NCBI RefSeq assembly: GCF_026339875.1
Contig: NZ_JAPEPZ010000001.1
Span: forward strand, 8,432,001 to 8,496,000
Direction of reading: 5' to 3'
DNA from: Streptomyces sp. NBC_01571
GTDB taxonomy: Bacteria > Actinomycetota > Actinomycetes > Streptomycetales > Streptomycetaceae
Length of the DNA: 64,000 nt
A program made the position numbers and the translations under genes. Under the pieces are notes generated by a model. It saw only the letters and a program-made list of their open reading frames with translations. It ran no database searches and was not told the DNA's origin. Shown in pieces: positions 52,801 to 61,800 of this stretch (its first letter is position 1; each line of letters starts with the position of its first letter).

Positions 52801-55800
52801 CGGGATGGAACTGACCCGCCTCGGCCTCGCCAAAAAGCCGGTCTACGCCGTGCCCAAGGGTGTTCTGGGCCAGTTCCAGCGTGAGTTCCTCCAGGCCTAC
52901 CCACGGGCCCGGATCCTGGTCGCCGACTCCTCCGACCTCACCGGAGAACGCCGGCACAAGTTCGTCGCCCGCTGGTCAACCGGAAACTGGGACGCGGTCA
53001 TCATCAGCCACACCGCGTTCAAGAAGATCCCGATGTCCAAACCGGCCCGCCTGGACTACATCAACCGGGAGGTCAAGCGCCTGGAGGCGCACCTGGACAA
53101 CGCTGATGGCGACGACAAGTACACCGTCAAGGACATCGAGAACCAGATCGCGACCCTGAAGGGGCGGATCGAGGACGAGCTCAAGACGCCGGGCGATTCG
53201 GGCGTCGAATTCGAGCGGACCGGCTCGACCTACATCTTCTACGACGAAGCGCACACCCTCAAAAACCTCCGGGTGATCTCCTCCATCCGCGAACTCGCCC
53301 TCGAAGGCAACCAGATCACCGCAGACATGGACATGAAACTGTCCTACCTGCGCAAGAACTATGGCGGCCGGGTGACGACCCACGCCACCGCCACGCCGGT
53401 GGACAACTCCCCGATGGAGATCCTGACCGCCATCAAATACCTCGGTCCCGACCTGCTGCGCGACGAGTGGGGCATCGAGGAGGACGACCAGTTCGTCTCC
53501 ACCTTCATCCAGCCCGTCAACCGGGTCGAGATGAGCCCGGACGGCAACAGTTTCTCCACCCGGGCCCGTTACGCCCGCTACGTCAACCAGACCGAACTCA
53601 AACGCGTGTTGTTCACCATCGCCGACGTCAAGCTCAAGCGCGATCTCCAGCTCGGCGAACCCGCCATCATCGGCGGGGAGATGCGGATCCTGGAAGCCGA
53701 GGCCTCCCCGGAACTGCGCCAGCTCATGCAGTCGCTGGGCCGGCGGATGATGGGCATCCGCCTCGGCAGCCCTGACCTGAAGTACAACCGCAAGGGCAAG
53801 CTGGTCGAGGACAACACCCTGTGGATTTCCACGGACGGGCGTCTGGCCTCGCTCGACGTACGGCTGGTCAACAAGAGCACCGACGAAGCCCAGAAGGTCG
53901 ACGTCGCCGCCGACGAGCTGTTCCGTATCTGGCAGCTGCACAAGGACGACGTCTACTACGACGACGACGGCAACGAGGAACCCAACCGCGGCAGCCTGCA
54001 ACTCGCCTTCTGTGACCTCGGTGTGCCCGGACCGGACAAGGAGTTCGTGTTCTACGAGGCGCTGCGCGAGGCACTGACCGCTCGCGGCATGCCGGGCAGC
54101 CTCATCCGCTTCGACCAAGAGGCGAAGAACCCGCAGCAGAAGGCCCGTCTCGACAAGGACGCCCGCGAGGGGCGGATCGCCGTGCTGGTCGGCAGCCGCT
54201 CGGGCCTGGGGACCGGCCGCAACCTGCAAAAACGCGTCATCCACGTGATGCAGATCGACCCCACCTGGAAGGCCACACCGATCATCCAGAGCCTGGGGCG
54301 AGGCAAACGCCAGGGCAACCAGAACAAGGCAATCCACCACACCGCGATCATCACCAAGAAGTCGTACGACCCGTTCCTGTGGCAGAAGGTCGCCACCAAG
54401 CAGGCATTCGCCGAGGCCATCCTCGACATCAACGACACCAGCCGCATCCTGGAAGCCGCTGAGGACGGTGACGACGGACGCATCCCCGCCGGTGTGATGT
54501 TCGCCGTAGCTGCGGACAAGCCAGAGCTGGAACAGCTTGAGCGCGTCGAAGGCATGCTCGCCAAACTGCGCCTGGAGCAGCAGATGTGGCACGACGAGCA
54601 ATTCGCCTACGAAGTCACCGGCGAGCAGGGGCGACGTCGCGTCCAGGACCTCAAGGCTCACATGCAGGAGGCCCGTGCCGCCATGGAGCGGCGCACCGCC
54701 ACCCGAGGCGACGCCTTCACGATGACGGTCGACGGCCGCGCCTACGACGAGCGCCGGGAGGCCGGCGAGGCGCTGGCCCAGCGACTCGAACGGCTAGTCC
54801 GTGTCTCGGTCAACAGCGGCGGCCAGCCGCAGGACGCCTCCGTCGGGGAACTTGGCGGCATCCCGGTCCATGCCCTCGTACAGCGCAGCTTCGAGGGCCT
54901 GATCGTGGGGGTGTACTTCCAGAATGTTCCCGTCGACACCATCTGGCTGTCGGCGAGCGGCCTGGCCAAACAGGATCGCGTCGGCCTGATCCGCAAGCTG
55001 GAGAACGCCCTGGACGGCTTGGAGACCGTTCACGCCAAGGCAGAGCAGCACATCGCCCGGATCGAGGCGAACATCGCGCGGGCCAAGGCCCTGGTCGGCA
55101 AGCCCTTCCCGCAGCAAGCCGAACTCGACAAGATCGAAGCCCAGCACCGCAAGCTGACCAAAGCCCTCGGCGTGCAGGGAGCCGCGGAAACGAGCGAGCC
55201 AGAAGTCCACGACGCGGGGGTCACCGAAGCAGGCGCCGACCTGGTCGACGCAGCGGTCCACGACGCCATGGTCATGGCTGGTGGCTCCGCCGACGGCTGG
55301 GTGGAGGTCGATCCGGCAACCCTCACGCCCGACGACCTGAGCGAGACCACTCGCGGATTCCTGGAAGCGTTGGCCGACGGCACGCGTACCCGGGCCATAC
55401 CAGATGCCGCGCCCGCCGGCTCGGATGCCCGTACGACGACGGGGCGCGCTGCGGTCGGCGCGGGCGGAGAACCTGGCCCTGTGGCCTCGGCCCCGTGGCC
55501 GTATCCGGATGAGGCTGCCGCCGTTGCGGGTGAAGACGCCGTCTTGGCGGACTTCGCCGCCTGGCAGAACTTGGACGTCGTCGAGGGGATGTCCGGCCGG
55601 GGCCAGGAACTGGCCGGTCACATGGAGCAGGCCGGGCTTGCGCTGGCTGAGGCCTTGCACCATGCGCGGGAGTCCGCCGACGAGACCCCTGTGCCCGGCG
55701 GCGATCCGTGGGCTCTGGATCTCTTCCATGGTCTTGCTCGCGCCTGCGAGGACTTCCTGTCCCACCTGGACTCCCCACGCTTCAAGCCCAACGCGACCGG

Positions 55801-58800
55801 GCGCGCGATGAGAGACGTCACGGAGCAGGTAGCCCGCTCCGCCCGCGAGCACATCACTTATGTTGCACCGCTGGAAGGCCGCCGACGCTCTGTACAGCCG
55901 ACCACAGCTCCAGCGCATCCTTCCCCCTCACGTCAACCGGCCCCCGGCGCTTCTTCCCCCGAGACAGGCCGACCCTTCGATCCGGACCGCTGGTACCAGC
56001 ACACCATGCTCGGCGGAACCCTCAGCGACTCCCGCGGCACATTCCTCAACGACATCGTGCAACAGCTCGGCCATGACGGGTCGGACGTCGCGATCGAACC
56101 GGACGCCACCGGCACGGTCGTGATCACTGGCCCGATGGGGTCGGTGAAGGTCACACCGCTCACCGAGGAGCTTCCTGCCAGCGTCGCCCAGGCGTACGAG
56201 GCGGCCATCGACCAACTCCTTCAGGACGCCCAGCGTGCTCTTCGCGGCAACGGCAGCCAGGCCGGCGACCTGTTCGATGCCTGGCTGACCGGCCAACTCG
56301 GGAGCCGGGCCACGTCGTTGAAAGCCGCCCTCGCAGGTGACGGCGACGAAACCGCGTTCCGACAGGCGATGCGGGTGCACTTCTACGAGATCGCGCCATG
56401 GGCCCACCCGGACACGGCCGACCGTCCCCAGCCGGGACCCCGACCACAGCACGAAACCGCAGCCGACGCCGAGCTGGCCGATGCCCCACCTCCGTCCCGT
56501 GCCCGCGCACCGGAACAGGCACCAGGTGACGCGGCCTCCGCGTCAGCAGGCACGCCAGCCGCGAGCCCGCCCGCCGCAGGAGACCACCGTCAGGACAGCC
56601 CGCCCACGGCAGACACCGCCCGGACAGCACAGGAACACCCAGGCTCCGCAGCCGAACCGGAGCCTGTCCCAGCGACGACACCACACGCGACCACCCAGCG
56701 CCCCGGGCACGTACCGAACACCCCCTATGCAGACCGCTCCGAGTCCTGGACTGCGGAGCAAGCGGCACTGACCGCCTACCGCCGATGGGTGTCCGACCAT
56801 GCCGGGCGCCTGGCCACAGGTGAGCGGGCAGAAGGCCTGATGGCGGCGGCCGACACCGCGATGACCTCCAGCCGCAAGGGCCGGATCGCCCGCCTGCTCG
56901 GCGTGGAGCTGCCAACTGATTGGGCGCACCTGCTGCGCTTGGCCGACCACTGCCGTTCCGTGGTCGAACAGTGGGAGCGGGAAGACGGACGGAGCACCGA
57001 GGGGAACTGGGCGATCTACACGGCCCTGCGCGACCACGCGTCCCGGCACCGCAGCACCGTGGAGGACCGCAGCAGTGACGCCTACCAGCAGTGGGTCCGC
57101 TCCCCGGAACCCCTCACGCTCGACGAAGACGCCGTGGAATTCATCCCCGGCATCCTCCCGTGGGACCAATACACCGTCGCCGGTCCCCGGGGCCTGCGCG
57201 CCGGCCCGGTCAGCGGCCGTGACCTCGCGGCAGGCCTGGCACAACTCTCCGCCGACGGCACGGACCTGGAAGAGACCGAAGACGGACTCGTGGTCTCCGG
57301 CCCCGACGATTTCCGGTTCTCTGTTCAGCTCGCCACGGCACAACCGGCCACCCCCGCCGCGCCGTCCGCCACGACGCCCACACCAGCACCGCAACCGGCG
57401 ACGAGCGACGTCCCCTCACCGGAGCCGGATGGGACAACCGATGCGGAGGCTGAGACTCCCGTAGCCACAGCCTCCGCCCCTCCTGAGAACGCGGCGGGCA
57501 CCAGGCCAGAGGGCTTCGGCTCGGCACTGCCCCAGGTGGCGAACCTCGCGATCGTCCTCGAAGGCTACGCGGACCCCGCGGAACTGGTTGGTGGACGCCG
57601 CTACGTCGGTATGGCCGCCGAGCAGCTCCGGCGGGCCCTCGCACGACAGGAGAGCGACCCCCCGAGCGCGGCGCACCAGGATGCCGACGCGGCAGCCGCC
57701 GGGGTCATCGAGAGTGAACCGCGCACGCCCACCGACGTGTTCAGCATCTACGACCGCCTCGCCGGGACCGCCGTACAACTCGCGGACGACCCCCGACACG
57801 ACGTGCGCACGGCCGCCCAGAAGGCCGTCCAGTACACGGAGCGCCACCTGGCCCGCATGCAGGCACGACCAAACGACCTCGCCGAGATGCTCCTGGACGC
57901 AGCCGACGTCGACGAGGATCACACCTCCGTCCTCGACCACCCCGACCCACTCCGGCTGACAGCTCCCTGGTACCAGGACAGCGCCGAGATCGGGCGGGCT
58001 CTGTCTGACATCTTCGACAGCTTCCCGAAGTGGCCGCACGCCTATGACGACCACGGCGGGCCGTACTCGGACCGGCTGCGCGGAGCCATGCTCATGCTGC
58101 GTCGGCCACACGACACGGTCGCCTCAGCCCTGACCGACTGGATGGAGGTCACTTCCCATGCCCTCGGCGCCGCGCAGGAGGCCGAGGCCGCCGGAGACGG
58201 AGTCAGCCGGTACGCGCTGCGCGACCTGGCGCGCAAGGCATTCCAGCACCACCAGCGCCTCGCGGCCCACGAGCTGGGCATGGAGGAGATTCCGTACGAG
58301 GCGGCCGATGACTTCGTCGGCGGCGCCAACAAGGCGGAGTCCGCGTGGAACTGGTGGATGGCGAGCGATACCGCCAAGGCGCTACGCGACATCAGGCCAG
58401 ACGCATCCGGCGCCCGCCAGGCCCTCGACGCTGCCGGGGACACCCGGTATGCCGCCGATTTCGTCACGCTAGCCTCCGAGACCCTGGACGAGGTCAACCG
58501 GCACGTGACGGCGATGGCGCACGCAGCGTACGACCTGGTGCTGAGCCTGCCCGCCAGCTTCTACCGGCACCCCGACGACGCCAAGCGGCTGGGCGACCTC
58601 GTCCGCCGCTCCTACGAACACGCGGTCGCCTGCCGGGCCTCCACCGCACGCCCGGAGACGGTGGCCGCAGTGCAGGCAGGCGTTGCCCAGCGCCGTCAGC
58701 GGCTCGAAGCCGAACACGACCCCGTTCCCGAGCCGCAACAGACCCCGCCGTCCGCCGGCACCGTCCTGGAGATCGAGCACCACTACCGGGGCACCGTGGT

Positions 58801-61800
58801 CCGCGGCACCACCAGCGAGGACTCCGACGCGCCTATCCGTGCTGCTCTGGACCGCCACAAGTTCCGGTGGAGCCGCAACCAGGGATTCTGGTACCTGAAG
58901 CGGAACATGAGCCGCCCCACGCGGGACCTTCATGTACGGAATCTCACCGGCGAGCTGACCCGCATGGGACGCCCGTTCCGTATGGTCGAGGAACCCGAGC
59001 AGGACTCGGCCACCGAGATCGTCATCCCCGTTGGCGAGCCGTACACGTCGAAAGAGGATGCCCAGAACGACTTCTGGGAGATGTACGGCGCGCTGTCGGG
59101 ACTGAAAGACACCCCGGCGGGCCGGCGTCTGATCGGACGGGGCATCACCGACCAAGGGGTGCAGACCCGCCCGGACGGCCAAGCGGTCTGGCTGGCCATG
59201 GAGGAGCTGTGTGACGGGCCAGTGGGACGCGTGAGTGATCCATTCACGCATCCGGCCGACACCGTGGTCGAGCGCTGCACCAAGCTCGCCCGCACCGTGC
59301 TGGTCCTCGCCCGGAATCTGGAGGAGGAGCGCTACAGGGCCCCCAAGGCGATGGGCCACTTCCGCAAGATGAACAAGTTCGCCGTGCAGTTGGCCTCGCG
59401 TATCACCGCGACCGCCCAGCACGGAAACGACTGGCAGGAGATCTTCGGGACTCCTGCCCTCCCGGCAGCACAGACCCAGAGCGAACGCCCGGAACCGGCC
59501 GGACAAGAGACCGCCCGCACCCCAGACAGCCCCCGTCACCCCGAGTTGCGTGAGGACGAGCAGGCCTCCGTGCCGACTGGCCAGATGGCTGGGAACGAGC
59601 CGGCAAAGGTGCAGCAGCGGCGCATCGAGATCACCGTGGCAGCCAGGAGCGCCGCAGGACACCTGCTGGTCAACGTCGCCATCCCCGCAGAACGCACCGG
59701 CGCCGCCCAAGAGGTTCCCGACCTACGCGGCGCCGACATACCGGGCCTGACCCTGCCCGCACATGCCGCGCTGCCCCTCCTGCAACGACCGGCAAAGCTC
59801 TCCGACTCACTCGTATCCGACGAGGAGGTCGATACCTGGCTCAGCGAGCGCCTGCCCGACAGCCCGGTAGCACCGGCCTGGAACGCGCCCGCCGTGCGCG
59901 CGGTCATCCAGCAAACGGTCCGCGATCTGCTGCGCGACTCCATGGCCCCCGACCACGAGGACGTCGCGGCGTGGCTGGTGAACGCGGCGAGCGAGAACCC
60001 TGCCCTGGTCCAGGCCGCGCACGCCAACAATCAGGCCGACTTCCGCGCTGTCTTCGCGACCGCCGCCGACGAACTGATCACGGACGGCGGCTCGGAACAC
60101 CTGCTGTGGACCTACCTCAAGGAGGACGGACGCCGCCAGGTCCTCGATCTGGCATGCCCCCGTGCACACCGGGAACTGCGAGCGCAACCCGTGGCGCCCG
60201 TGCCGCAGGAGCCCGGCCCGCCCGTGCCCGATGAACAGTCGGCGGCTTCGCCCGCTGTCGACGAGAACGACCGCGAGCGCAAGCGTGCCGAGTTTCAGGC
60301 CGAGAGCGCCCGCTGGGCCGCCGGGATGCGCGACGACGCCCAGAAACGCGCCGTACGAGCGGCCCTCGCCGATGACCATCTCCGGGCACTGCTGGCCGAC
60401 GGGCGCCCACGCGAGGAAGCCCGTGAGTTGTTCATGGCCTGGCTCGGCAGCGCCGATCTGTCGGCGACCGGCGCAGGGGGTGACAGGTTCCGGGACTGGT
60501 TCCGCCATGACCAGCAGGAAGTGCAGGAGCAGTACGCGAAAGGTGCCTTCGAGCAGGTGTACTACGCGGCCCTAGCCGCAGCACCGAATGATCAGCCCGC
60601 CGAAGCAGGCGCAGCGCGCCAAGCCGGCGCAGTGACGGCCGAATCGGCGACATCATCTGCCGCGAGCAAGAGCCGACAGACCACCACTCCGCGCAACAGC
60701 AGCACCGCCGAGCCCTCGGCCCAGGCGGTCGGTGGGGCCTTGACCGGTACGCTCACCGGGCCGTCCCTGGCCGAAGAGCACCTGCATTCACTGCCTCTCG
60801 GTCCCGAGCACCGACCTGGTGAAGACGTCCGTCTCGCCGTGCTGGCGACACTGCCCTTCCGGGACGGACGAGTTCGCGACGCGCTCCTGCTGCTGCAGCA
60901 AGTGGAGGACGATGGCGACGATCTCCTCGTGTACGGGGCGCAGATCGTGCCCGCGAACGATCACGTCGTCAGCACCGTGGATGGCCGCTGGACCCCTGAA
61001 GACCTGCTGTTCCTACCCGACACCTGCGTACTGCCGCTCGCACGCCCGATCCCTTGGGCAGAAGCCGAGTCCCTGGTCGCAATGCCGTACGAGGAGGCAG
61101 TGCGGTGCCTTCCCCTGACCGGCGCAGACGACGGCAACCGGCACCCGCCGGAGGCACTCGCGCCGACGGAGAGCCCCTCTTCTGCGGATGAGGCGGACCC
61201 GGCCGAGGTACCGACCACCGCGGCGGTGACCGCAGACCCGGAACATGCCACCCCCCATGCTCCCCAGCAGATCGCGCCCGCTGGGCCTGAACCCGTCGAC
61301 ACTCAAAAGCTGTTGAGCAGCGCCGTCGAACCGCTTACCCAGGATCACCTTCGTGCACTGCCCCGCTACGACGAAAGCCCCCCGAGCGACGCGGAGATCC
61401 AGTTCGCAGTCGTAGCCACCCTCACCTATCCCAACGGCGTGATCCCCGACGCCGTGATCCTGCTGCAAGCCGCCGAGGAAGACAGGCGGTACGGCGACGC
61501 GCTGCACGGTGTCCTGATCGCCCCAGAGAGCAAACTCGCACTCACCTCCAAGACGGGGTACACGGTGCTCCCCCGTGACCTGCTTCATCGAACCAACGCC
61601 CGGCTGCTGCCACTTGAGGACGGACTGACCTGGGAGCAGGTGGAGGAACTCGTCCGGCTGCCCTACGCGCAGGCCCTGGGACGGCTGCCGCTCGCCGCCC
61701 AGAACACCCCCTCGACAGGCACACCCGCACGGAATGCCCAGCAGAAGGCCGACCAGCCCGAGCAAGGGACCGCACCACTTCAGGAACTGATCGGCGCCCT

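Noticed and set aside
52976..54661. Minus-strand frame of 561 codons under the giant gene
   Set aside because: It is antisense to the SNF2 helicase motifs and has no ribosome site or family signature. It exists because of the strong third-position GC bias.
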